This document shows, piece by piece, positions 42,533 to 53,240 of a stretch of 64,000 nucleotides of DNA. The stretch comes from Oreohelix idahoensis (Eukaryota > Mollusca > Gastropoda > Stylommatophora > Oreohelicidae), in contig JAMPIV010019873.1 of assembly GCA_024509875.1 (NCBI GenBank), positions 62,001 through 126,000 on the forward strand, in the 5' to 3' direction. A program made the position numbers and the translations under genes. The notes beneath the pieces were generated by a model. The model saw nothing but the letters and a program-made list of their open reading frames with translations, was not told the origin of the DNA and searched no databases. How positions within the stretch are numbered: the stretch's first letter is position 1; each line of letters opens with the position of its first letter.

Positions 42533-44186
42533 TATTCTACCAAACCATGTCAGAATTTACCCTCGAGAAATTTAATCCTTCTGGATAAAACTTCCTTTAC
42601 ATTTGAACTGAATAGCTTTACATTACATTAAATGAAAAGGTTAAACGTACAGATATAATATGTTTTACATTTACATCTCCACTGTTTGAAAATTGTTCAC
42701 TATATAAATTCATTTATGTTCCATTTGTATTTACACTTATGGAAAAGTTTGAAACTTCTATTAATTTAAAATGAATATTTTCACATAGACATTTACACTG
42801 GGTTAAAGCTTGAAAGCTTTCATTAATTTTAAAGTGAATATGTTTATAGGGACATTTACACTGCTTTGAAAATGTAAGTATTATTCTTAGAATGTACATC
42901 CTTTCTTTCATCTTTCCCTCCCTGTTCCATAGGGAACCTGGAACTACTTTATGCTTTTAGTTCTCTTTACGAAACTATCAATAAAGCAATCACCAGCCCT
43001 TGCAGTGGTGGTTCATGAATCATCATTCTAGATACTGAGGTTGCCAGCCCAAAATGACTTTGACATCCAGTAGCGAATTTCACACATTAAACTTCACATG
43101 GTAATATATACATATATATGTTCACATGTTAGTAATAAAATATGAAATGTAAGTCACAACTTTCGCCAATCCTGGCAACAGACTTGTTTGCTCAGATGAA
43201 TAAAAGAGACGAATTGTTCTCTTGCACGTGTCTGGGATGTCTTTAATTTTACAATAGATTGCCCCTTCTGACTCCGTGTTTTTTTTCAGTTTCCTAGTCC
43301 TGGTGTTCCTTATTAAAATTTGAAAGAAATTTCCTGTGCTTTGTAAGTCTTATCTGGTTCTCCAATGAAAGGTCCGGTTAACAAATAGGAATTATGAATC
43401 TAGTCTTCACTCTGGCGAGGTCTGAGGTCTTGGCGAGCTTGAAATTCACAGTGAGGTAAAACTGCGAAATGGTCAGCCTATATTCCCCTCAATGTTGTTA
43501 TGAATCTAATCAGAAAGATCCAATCATTTCAAACATGTCGGGTGTGGCACTTTCAAAATATTTCCTACATGGAAAAATTTTGCAAAAGGTCACGTCTCCC
43601 ATATATGGTAATATGATATCTTGCATACACTCTCACCAACACATTTGTAGACTCATATTGTCTAAAATGTAATAAATCCATGATTACTTTTAACCAAGTG
43701 ACCGGAAGCGATTATATCACACTTATCTGCCCACATGTGTCACGCAGACAGTAATCTCGTTATCTGTCATATGAGTGCGCAAACTCTGTGTCTATCAGTG
43801 ATTTAAGCCGATAGCGCTGACCGATGTACGTGTTAATCTGCCGCGCCTATAACCACAAATCTGGGTAGCGCTCCTTGCAAATGTGATATTTATCACCTAC
43901 AGGGTGATTTGATAAAATCAAATATCTGCTACTTAGCAGAAAAATAAAGAAAGAAAGAAAGAAAAGTGCGATAATTGACAGCACCTAATAAAAATCAGTA
44001 CCACAAATGTACCGATACTGCCGGAGAGAACCAAAGATCGATAGAGGTCGTCCATTTCATCACAGTATGGAATTTTTGTTTTCAGTAATTCTCTATGAGC
44101 ATATTAATTCTGTTAATATTTTGTTTTTACTTTTTTGCTGCCTAGTTTTCATACAGCTAAAAAGTTGTAATTTTTCTTTCAGCGTG

Positions 44187-45374
44187 ATGCCACCCATGGC
44201 GACGTCATCAGCAAAGCGCAAGTGGTCAGATGTTTTTGAAGAAAGTGAAGTCTATGACAAGCAATCTATTATGGATCTCTGCACATCCAAGTTACGCTAT
44301 GTAAATCCTGCACGACCGCCGCGAAGAAGAACAGAGGTGCCACTCTTGCGTAATGTTCTGATTGTCAACACGATGAAGCATCTTTCTGTAGAAATGAAAA
44401 CAGATAATGCTATGGAATTCAGCACAGAGGATCTGAGTGTTGATCCTGGCCACTTTGAAGGGCTGCCACCATTGTCTGAGCTACTTACAGATATAATGCT
44501 AGACCCACAGCCCAGTGACCAACAAGTCAGTTCTTTTGGCTGGACATCTTCAGGTTGCTCTCCCTACTCGAACCTGGCACCATTAGAACCTAGCATTAGC
44601 TCTTACATGGAAGCTTCAGATGCAAGTGCAGAAATTAATGAGGAGGAGAAGGTTGTTCATGATTTGCTTCCTTGCACGAGTGTTATGGGCATTGACCCCA
44701 TGCAGCCCTCACAACTATGGAATACTCCTCGTAATTCCCACCAAAATTCATCATCATGGCGAGTCCCTAACAATTCTGATCACCCATCACCCTGGGAATC
44801 TTCCAGTGAATCTAATGTCTTAGATTGTTTCCTGTCCAGTGCCTCCCTCCAACAGCCTTCAAGTGATTCTTTGGAAACTTTGATGTCTGATCTAGCATTC
44901 CAGCCATCAAGTGGTCCTTTGCCCTCTTTCAGCTCACTCTTTGAATCCTCCCATAGATCATCTTTTACAGAACTGCTACAGCCATCTCCTTTATTTGGTA
45001 CTTCATCGGTGTCTACCACCACATCTTCATCCTTCACCTCATTGCCATCTGTCAACAGTACATCGACCGAGGACTTAGTTGGTAATGTTAACCTGACAGA
45101 ATCAGAGCTGGAACTCCTTGCCATGACATTTTCCTCCAGACTACCACTGTCTTTTGAAGATCTTGTGCTTGCTTTACCACAGACATCTCTGCTGCAGCAA
45201 ACATCTCAGCCGTCACATACATTTTATGTGCCTTCATCTTTACAGGGCAGTGTTGGCACAAATTGTGACAATACTCCCTCAGCCATCAATCAGTGTGCCA
45301 GCTATTGTCGCAAGGATCAGCCGCCTCCTAGTGTAGATGACAGTGGTATTGTTCGAGTGCTAGTCAACCTATAA
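44187..45374 (+). CDS. SERTA domain-containing transcriptional regulator
   Basis: 395 codons in one exon. I place the start at ATG 44187 because a splice acceptor (TTTTTCTTTCAG, ending 44182) precedes it; the 60 codons open upstream are intronic. Residues 10-13 are KRKW, a basic motif like that at SERTAD N-termini. Residues about 23-70 form the SERTA domain, with SKLRYV and the hallmark PLLRNVLIVNTMKHL. The remaining 320 residues are Ser/Pro-rich with acidic-hydrophobic patches (LPPLSELLTDIML; TESELELLAM; SFEDLVLALP) that could be activation segments. The family (SERTAD1-4, CDCA4, Drosophila Taranis) are nuclear co-regulators linked to E2F and cell-cycle control. Which member this corresponds to cannot be told. 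The frame is intact. Confidence 0.85.
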   Translation: MPPMATSSAKRKWSDVFEESEVYDKQSIMDLCTSKLRYVNPARPPRRRTEVPLLRNVLIVNTMKHLSVEMKTDNAMEFSTEDLSVDPGHFEGLPPLSELLTDIMLDPQPSDQQVSSFGWTSSGCSPYSNLAPLEPSISSYMEASDASAEINEEEKVVHDLLPCTSVMGIDPMQPSQLWNTPRNSHQNSSSWRVPNNSDHPSPWESSSESNVLDCFLSSASLQQPSSDSLETLMSDLAFQPSSGPLPSFSSLFESSHRSSFTELLQPSPLFGTSSVSTTTSSSFTSLPSVNSTSTEDLVGNVNLTESELELLAMTFSSRLPLSFEDLVLALPQTSLLQQTSQPSHTFYVPSSLQGSVGTNCDNTPSAINQCASYCRKDQPPPSVDDSGIVRVLVNL

Positions 45375-46430
45375 CTAGCCATAATCATAATATTATCCTT
45401 AGCCACTGGCAGTGACTCATGCCTTCACATGGCCTTCCAGGAATATTTTATGAATGTTATCATTTTAAATGAATCTTGCCTTGAATTGAGCGTAAAAGAT
45501 TGCTGTATAGTGTTCATGTATATGGTGTTTGAGGCGATGCCTTATAACTATTTCAATGTTGCAGATGGTTAACATGCTCTGAGATCAAGAGTGTATGCAG
45601 CTTGTGATATCCCTGTAACAGAGTAGTAAAGGAGAATAAGTGTGGATGAAACTCAGGGAAAGAAAGGAGTGACCTTTGTAAATAGATTGATTATTTATTG
45701 TTAACATTCAGAGCCTTTTATAATAATTTTATAGGCGATGAAATTGATAATACACCCAGTGAGAGGCAGAGCAGATAGGTGGGATTTATACATTAAGCGT
45801 TGTAAATTATGTTGTGCTTGTGGTGACATTGCGGTCTCAACGATTCAACTGTCTGTGCTTATAGATAAGCATGGCAACTGAAGATATTTAAATGAGCATG
45901 GAACACATGCTTTTTCATTAAGACTGCAGTTTATCCTGTCTATGAACCTTTGAACTGAAAATGCTGTGGAGCAGTGTGTATTTTTAATTATATATGTATA
46001 TGTGTGTGTATGTATGTATATATATATATATACACACACACACATAAATAAAAAGTCAGGTATTTTGCAGTAATAATTCTAAGTTGTTTGTATGTTTTTG
46101 ATGTTATCAGCGTGGCGTGTATTATAGCCAGCAAAGGGAAACAATGTGTTCTTCACTTGAGGCAATAAACAGTGAAGCATTTTCAATATTATGATATAAA
46201 TGCTCCTAGGAGTGATAGAACTTGAGTCATCCTTTGGTGGCTGGCATAAAATCATTACTTTCATTGTAAATGTACAGATTATGTGCAGAACTCAGCTAAG
46301 AAGTTTTATATTTTCTCAAAATAATTTATGAAGTGGATATTAACATATTGTATGAATGTGTTAACTTATTGTGATGTTGATTTGCATGTTGACAAAGTTA
46401 CTGGACATGGAGTGTTGCATGACGTATTAA
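45375..46430 (+). other. Probable 3' untranslated region of the SERTA gene
   Basis: AT-rich sequence after the stop codon with no coding region. AATAAA at 46047-46052 and again near 46165 are candidate polyadenylation signals. The true end may be farther downstream. Confidence 0.5.
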
Positions 46431-46725
46431 CCCTTTGACTGCATGGTATAAAACCAGAGATTCATTTAAAAAAGGAAGCTTGGTACTTTTCTTTTTCCAT
46501 AAAACAATAGTTCATTAAATAAATCATTTCTGGGGAGAAAAAAACTGGTAACAAAAATTCTTCTCAGATAAAATAAAGTGATCATTTCAACTCAGAACTA
46601 TCCTGCCATGGTTAAATGCAGATATGGTTCACATAAACACAACCAGTTCTCATTTTAAGTCATCACTTGGCAGGGGCAGATATCAGAATTATTATGGGTC
46701 AAGTTGCGATGAAGCAGTCAAAGGA
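46431..46725. mobile_element. piggyBac-type MITE, 295 bp
   Basis: TTAA flanks both sides (46427-46430 and 46726-46729). The ends are CCCTTTGACTGC and, from the right, TCCTTTGACTGC, matching the CCCTTTG-type terminus of many piggyBac elements. It has no coding capacity. Its ends differ from those of the element at 3273, so it belongs to another piggyBac family. Confidence 0.85.
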
Positions 46726-46729
46726 TTAA

Positions 46730-48426
46730 GAATGTTTGGAATTTATACTAGAGCAATAAATGTGCATTTTGGCTGTGATTGTTTCCTTCACTGCTGATCA
46801 CTAATAATCTCTGCAGCTCAAGTTGTTTCATTCCTTTCCTGGTCTTTGCTGGTTTTATTATTATTACACTTATAATTTATTTAATTGCAAGTCCTTTAGT
46901 TGTGAGTTCTTTTTGTGTCAGAGTATGTGTGACATAAAATGTGCAACGTATGTATACATACGTACTTTGACTAGCAAAGTTTGTATAATATTCATGTGTT
47001 GTAAGCGGAGTAAAACTGGTGCATGAAATTCTGTTTCAAACACTGGTGAAGGATTGTTAACCCTTAGACACTGGGTATGACGTGTATATCTGACATAGAT
47101 AGATTTTCTCCTGGTGTTGATAAGCTGAGAGACTGTAATACATTGGACTTACAGACAAAGCTGTACTGTGTAGAAAGCGCAGTGATCCTTTTGGGTTCAT
47201 TTCAAATGCCACATCTGTGAAAATGAGTGTTGGTTCAAATGATTTTCTTAGTGATGTGTTTCATTGTCCATGAAACAACAGTGAGGATCATTATTTCTAC
47301 ATTGATGAAGGAGAGAGTAACAGCGAGCAACTTGACAAGATAAGAGCTGACAGTGTTGACAATGACAAAGCCATCCTATGTATGTGGCACAAAAATTCCT
47401 TCCAATTGGGCCCTTAACACTATCATCAGTCAGATATGTAAATTGCATGGGTTATGATAAGTGTCATGCTCCAACTACTTTTTTAGTTTAGTTTTTGTAA
47501 GTTCATGTCATATGTAAAGAAAAGGAAAACATTTGAGTCTGCATTGAATTCAGACTCCAAAGAGAGACTACACTCATGTGAAAAAAGTCAGTCTAAAGAA
47601 TGATTTTTGAGAAAACTGTTGCACATATGAGTCTCTGTTATGTTAAATGCTGACTGTTTTGGTAGCATTTTAGAAACACATTTGACAATTTAACTTTGCA
47701 ATTTATCACTGTTTTTTCTAGTTCATACATATGGCATGCATTTCCATTCCTAGACCAAGTCAAAACGGGCAAATAATCTAACAGTGTATATATATATATA
47801 TATATATCTCGTGAAGATCATGTTTACCAGTGTGTGTGGTCACTTGAAAAAATGTTCATGGTGCGCTAGTCTAATTTAGATGCATTGTAAGCCTGGATTT
47901 ACTGTTGTTGTGTTAAATTAAACAGGGTCTCAACCAAATCACTTACCACAGGTAGAGTCATAACATGGTATTTATAAAGAGCATTACACACAGAACGTGA
48001 AAATAGCAAGATAAATATGAAGGTTATGATGTTGATACAGAACATTATGTTCATGTATTTTTTTCAAGAACAAATAAAATGACCAAAATAAAATTAACTC
48101 AGATTGTCGTATGTCTTTATGGACACATGGCATGTTTATTCGTATTTAATAGAGTGTAAAACATTGATCTCTCTATTTTCCATCCAACTAGCATATTAAG
48201 ATAATCTTCTTAACAGTTTTATTAAATCTCTTTCTTTGTCAGTGCAGTTTTAATTTTTTAAAATAATAAATAGCATCAGTTCAGTGCTGCCTTTGTGTCT
48301 GATCAACTTTATTTTAAAGCTTCTTTGCTTTAATCCTTTATGATCCTTGACAATAAACCAGGTGGACTACTAGGAAACTTTTATTCAAGATGTACACGCT
48401 TATTCCACATATATATATATGTATAA
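46730..48426. other. No gene recognised
   Basis: AT-rich sequence downstream of the SERTA gene. TTAACCCTTAGACACTGGG at 47058 resembles a piggyBac end but lacks a clear partner. A short TA microsatellite lies near 47787-47806. Confidence 0.5.
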
Positions 48427-48780
48427 TAATAATAGCCCCTTCAGTCATAACTGACTATGGGAATGAGCCCCTGAGGTGACAGCCCTCAGCTGCTTATTTT
48501 CCTGGTGCTCCTTTCGACGTTTTCTCCTCTCTTCTGCTTGTGTGAACTTCTTTTCGCCCAATCTGAGGTGGCGCTGTAAATAGCATTGCCACTTATTGCG
48601 ATCGACAGCTTCATCCTCCCATGTTGCTGGATCCATGTCCAGTGCCCTAATATCTCTCTTGCACACATCTTTGAACCTCAGCTGTGGTCACCCAACTGTT
48701 CTCTTGCCATCTGCTAATTGTCCGTAGAAGATATCCTTTGGGATGCGACCATCTTCCGTACGGCGGACATGGCCAAGCCA
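48427..48780 (-). mobile_element. LINE D, copy 2, 3' end
   Basis: On the minus strand encodes CKRDIRALDMDPATWEDEAV and then QRHLRLGEKKF, like copy 1 at 37614 (PATWEDEVADRTKW). Both sides have short TA repeats (about 48411-48420 and 48779-48796), consistent with insertion into a TA-rich target. It lacks the insertion of copy 1. Confidence 0.8.
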
Positions 48781-48909
48781 TATATATATATATATACAGA
48801 TTAGTACTCTATACAAACAGCAATTTATTTTTCCACATTATGTATGAAAGGCACAGTGGGGAAGATATAATTATTCCACAGTTAAAAAAGGAAGTTGCAT
48901 TGGGACTGA

Positions 48910-48995
48910 CAATCTCATCATGTAAAACTAATTGCCATGGAAATCATCACTGCAAGATCAAGTAAATGCTTGGTGCAGGCTTCCTGTTGCCTCCA
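48910..48995. repeat. Repeat Y, copy 2
   Basis: CATCATGTAAAACTAATTGC, then CACTGCAAGA and ATGCTTGGTGCAG, match 32735-32825 in order. Confidence 0.6.
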
Positions 48996-49126
48996 TGCTC
49001 CATGGTGAGTGCAAAAAAATAGAAGGCAACTTAGTTACATAAGTCTGGATTTTAAAAAAAAATAAACACATTGAAGACAAAGTGGCTCACTCTTTTATGA
49101 TACATATTCACGAGGATATTCTAAAT

Positions 49127-49538
49127 CAGCGGTGGCCAAACTATGGCCCGCGGGCCAGATCCGGCCCGCCAACCAGTTTTGACCCGGCCCGCCAACCTGT
49201 TTTGGCCGGCCTCTTATTGTTGATTGAAGCCACACTCTTCACAATGAAATGGCACACAAATGTATGTTTGAAATAAATAATTATGTCATATTACAAATCA
49301 AATTAAAACAACAGATTCATTGTATTTTTTTTTACAGTAATTTCAGTCCGAAGACTGGTATACATGTCTTGGCAGATGTGCAGTACAGTAGTTTGTCGTT
49401 GCTTTCTGTACGTGGTTCATTACATATGTAAAACTAAATCTCAGAACGTTATTTTTTAAGGATTTTATAGGTCTGGCCCTCTGGTGTTACCCTTTACCAT
49501 AATCTGGCCCTTGGCCAACCTTAGCTTGGCCACCACTG
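49127..49538. mobile_element. hAT-type MITE, 412 bp
   Basis: The ends CAGCGGTGGCCAAACTA and, from the right, CAGTGGTGGCCAAGCTA are inverted repeats. The target duplication is TTCTAAAT against GTCTAAAT (7 of 8 match; 49119-49126 and 49539-49546). The left part is rich in GGCCCG. It has no coding capacity. Confidence 0.88.
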
Positions 49539-50051
49539 GTCTAAATGATTACTTTAGCCTAAAACCTTAAATCTGTTAACCTGTGTTTCACCTTAACTTT
49601 TCATGAGCAGTAATTAGATATCCCAACGCAAAATCGTTTTGGTTCTGTGATTTAAAATATTGTTTTTTGTGTGCTCATAAGTTGTCTGTTTTCTCTTTAT
49701 ATTGAGAGTTGCAGTATGTAATCCTATTTATTTTTAAAAATTGTTTCAGTCAAAAACATTTGTCAGTATTTAATAAGTACTGTAGATGTATTCTAAAAGA
49801 TCAAACAGTAGGTAAGTTTCCTTGATGGTAAATTTATTCTCCTTTCTTCTGCCAATACTTTCCTGCAGACATTAGTAATATACGAGAGTATTTAAGATAA
49901 TGAAAGCCCACCTGTTCCTGCACACACAAAAATGAGTGCACATTATATGTTGTTACTTCAAGTTCTCTATCTCTATTCTTGTTACAGCTGAATTGGAGTC
50001 ATTAGTAGTTCAGCAGAGGCACTATTAAAGTTCAGCATCCAACCTGTATAG

Positions 50052-50110
50052 CAGGGGTAGCCAACTAGATTACCTTGGGGAGCCACAGTACCGAAAGACA
50101 TTAAAAAAAA
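50052..50110. mobile_element. hAT-like terminal fragment
   Basis: CAGGGGTAGCCAACTAGATT followed by GGGGAGCCACAG looks like the left end of a hAT MITE. No matching right end was found before the SINE at 50393. Confidence 0.4.
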
Positions 50111-50392
50111 ATCCATGCATATATTTTTGCCCCTAAAAGAAAAATGTCAAAAAAAAATTACCTTTAAAATCGAATGTCACTGGTATATGTTTTTGTAGTA
50201 TCTTTGTGGTAAAATTATAAAATAATTTTTTGTAACAATAATTACTATATTCAGTAGAATCTCCTTTTTACTAAATTGTCATACTGAAATGTCTAACCAA
50301 GACTGAAAAAATTCCCTCTACCGTTTTTGAGGAAAATTGAAATGGCACACATTGAACGGTGAAAGCTAAATTGAACACCCATTAAAAGAACA

Positions 50393-50751
50393 GGGAGCCG
50401 CGCTAGCGTAGTGGTTACAACACCGCTCTGGCGACCGGGTGATTCAGGATCAAACCCGGGCGACGGCATTTGAGGATTTTTCGTCGACCGGGAATTGGAC
50501 TGGATTAACTCGAGACCTGGCGAGAACATTTGAAGGAGTGTTGTCGACCAGGGATTGGCGGCTCCTGAGCCGACCCAGCTGCAATGGGTACCTCCGAAAT
50601 CGGAGAGTATTTGCCTGAATGGCGAGGGACACCTGTCTCTGTACAAGTAAAAAGGGATACTCACGTAAAATCAGTGTCAGGTTAGACATAGTAATAACCT
50701 GAGATTTCGCCTCGAGTATTAGCGGGCGTACGCAAAAAAAAAAAAAAAAAA
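50393..50751 (+). mobile_element. tRNA-derived SINE, copy 3
   Basis: Same SINE as at 3503 and 36816. The 12-bp target duplication ATTAAAAGAACA lies at 50381-50392 and 50752-50763. It has a shorter A tail (about 18) and a few differences in the body. Confidence 0.93.
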
Positions 50752-50763
50752 ATTAAAAGAACA

Positions 50764-51192
50764 CACATGCGTTTCTCTTTCTTTGTGGTGCATTGACCAT
50801 AAGTCATGATACATTTTGACTACAAAAATCCAATGAAATTGAAATGAATGAAATAACCATATGAGAATTAGTGCTGTTATCTGGACATTCATTAGAAAGA
50901 GCACAATATAATTATTTCCTGTCCTGTTTTGACGAGTTACTTGCTTATTAAATAATTGCTGGTACATAATGAGAGTTGCACAGTAGGCTCGCACTGTGGT
51001 CACCCTGGTTTTATAGCATTTACCCTCTAAAGATGCATGGACCTTTCTATGTGATGGAATCATGTCCAGTGAATAGATGGTCTCGAGAATAAGTGACTAG
51101 AATAGATGGTCTTGGGAATGTTTATATGAGTGAGAGCATCAGGGACTTTAAGAGTTGATTGAAACTTTTAGAAATTAGAGATGATTTTAGAA

Positions 51193-51223
<31 letters not shown>

Positions 51224-52854
51224 TTTTAGAACACATCTCTAATATGCAATACAAAGAATTATCATGCTATTTCTGAATAGAATTTTCAGCTTTCATAGCT
51301 CATTCTTGTCAGTTCTTAAAGTTTAATCTTTGACACAAAGTTTTGATAATTAAATTCTTTGAACATTCAATTTATCAAAATACACTTTAAAAGCTATTAT
51401 TGCAAGTAGCCACTTTTAAGCTGTGATACCACTTTACAGTATATTTGGTGTTATCTACATTATTTCACAACTCTGACATGTTTGTCATAATGTGTAACTT
51501 CTGTCCGACAGGTGAGAAAATCCTGTTTTTCTATTTAATTTGAATGGAGAAATTTACATTTATGAAGTAGTTAAAAGTTTTTCTCCTGTTTTTTTTTTTA
51601 AATTTATGCACAACCTGTTTGTGTAGAATTTCATTTCCCCCTCTTCTTCTCTTCCCCCTGCACAATCTATCACTTATTTCACAATCTGGGGAACAGAAGG
51701 CTGTTTCTCACCATTCTACTCCAGATACACTTTGGTCACCGCACTCCACTCTTTCCCACTGTGTTCCAGCCAAGATGATTTTGAGAACACTGTGCTTAAT
51801 AAATTGTCCCCATTTGTACTTATGTGTGAGCCAGCCCACCTTCAGGTTTTTCATGCTTCCAGCAAAATTTTTTTCAATGTGCTTACCCTTTCTCTCTTTC
51901 CTGTGCCTCCCTCTTTCTCTCTTACATTGGTTGATTTTGGGTTCATGTGTGGATATCTATTTTTTATACTGGCCATTTCTATTCTCACATTTTTATTTTC
52001 ACCTTTCTTTAAGTAGGTTGTTAACTTATTTCACACATGTGGTTGTAATGTGCTGCTGTTTGCTATGAAGTATGCATTTATTATTTTTTTTTTTTGATGG
52101 CTTGAATATATTAAAAGACGTGGATACTTTGAATTAGCCATTTACTCATGTAATTTTGGGACATTTTCTCTCATGCAGGAGTTATTTGGTTCAAGTGGTT
52201 GGATAGGTTACACAGCAGACGCATCTTTTATGTATGCATGTGTTTCTGTTCCAATTATTGCACTGGCAGTACACTATTGTTGAGTGGCCCTCTGAATAAC
52301 ATAAACTGGACAGTGAGAATAGGTTTACCACAGACCTTGAAATTAAACCCACTTTATGTCTTTGAATCTCTCTTACCATTAAACAAGGGTGACATGATAA
52401 GTTGTTGACGCCTTTGACAAAAACTGAGCAAATACTCTCCCTATTGATGGTACACAAAATTGAAAATTAAAAAAAAATATGTTTAAATTGTTTTCATGCT
52501 GTGATATCTTAATTTTTGGAACAGAATATGGACCCAGTCATTGTGTTTGTCAGCCGGTTACCTTGTTTGCTTAAATATTTAACTTTTTGTTCTCGTTTCT
52601 TCTGGTCTTGAAGTGATCTTCAACTCTTCACTTGTCATTCAATCTGAATAATGTGACTTATTCCATGTGCAGTCAGTGATACAGTTGACATCAGAGAACA
52701 TGCTTTTCTGTTAGGGTTGCACTGGCTAAGAACTGCTAAGCACATTTCCTACTGAAGTCATGTTTTAGTCTAGAAAGAGCATTATTTTGAAATGTTTAGA
52801 CAAATAATTGCAAGTACTAAATCAGAATTTTCTAATCAAATGTCTAGTCAGTCA
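50764..52854. other. No gene recognised
   Basis: AT-rich sequence with an (AC)n microsatellite at about 51196-51222 and a pyrimidine-rich stretch around 51600-51920. Open frames there are low-complexity and show no domain. Confidence 0.5.
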
Positions 52855-53240
52855 TATTTTATGACTCTGACACATAGTAAACAGCAACCAAAAAACCACA
52901 GACTTTAATAAATGGGTGCTTGCATAGAATAGAAGGATTGAAGTGGTATGAGAAAATCACTAATGTAGAACTGATAAGTGCCAGTGGAACGAGCGATTAG
53001 AAGAAGACGCAGGAGATGGATAGGACACACATTGAGAAAACCTGTTGATAGCATTACCGAGAAGTCTTGTTCTGGAATCCTCAGGGTAAGAGAGGGAAGG
53101 GACCAAAGAACACATAGAGAAGAGAACTGGAGGCAGACATAAAGGGGAGGAAGAAGATATAGAAATACCTCAATGGCCACAGGACAGGAAAACTTGATAT
53201 CAGTTTGTTGAAGGCCTATGCTCCTTTATGAGTTGTACAG
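52855..53240 (+). mobile_element. LINE A, copy 5 (decayed 3' end)
   Basis: DNA matches to LINE A: ACCACAGACTTTAATAAATG, GGTGCTTGCATAGAATAGAA, GATGGATAGGACACACATTG, CCTGTTGATAGCATTACC and GAAGGCCTATGCTCC. All frames are broken. Confidence 0.82.

Larger units (their letters stand above)
41201..44182. other. Upstream region or intron of the SERTA gene, no coding region seen
   Basis: Mostly AT-rich. It contains a TA microsatellite (about 42090-42172) and a poly-C run (42499-42530). If the candidate exon at 38.9 kb is real, this is intron 1 of the SERTA gene and ends with the acceptor TTTTTCTTTCAG. Confidence 0.5.

Noticed and set aside
44007..44186. 60 extra N-terminal codons in front of the SERTA protein
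   Set aside because: The stretch is hydrophobic and low-complexity and ends in a strong splice acceptor just before ATG 44187, so it is intron.
47058..47460. Possible second piggyBac MITE beginning TTAACCCTTAGACACTGGG
   Set aside because: No convincing inverted partner with TTAA was found; similarity near 47425-47455 is too weak.
51619..52068. 149-codon frame with many Leu, Phe and Ser
   Set aside because: A pyrimidine-rich region gives a pseudo-hydrophobic reading in two overlapping frames. No start context or domain supports a membrane protein.
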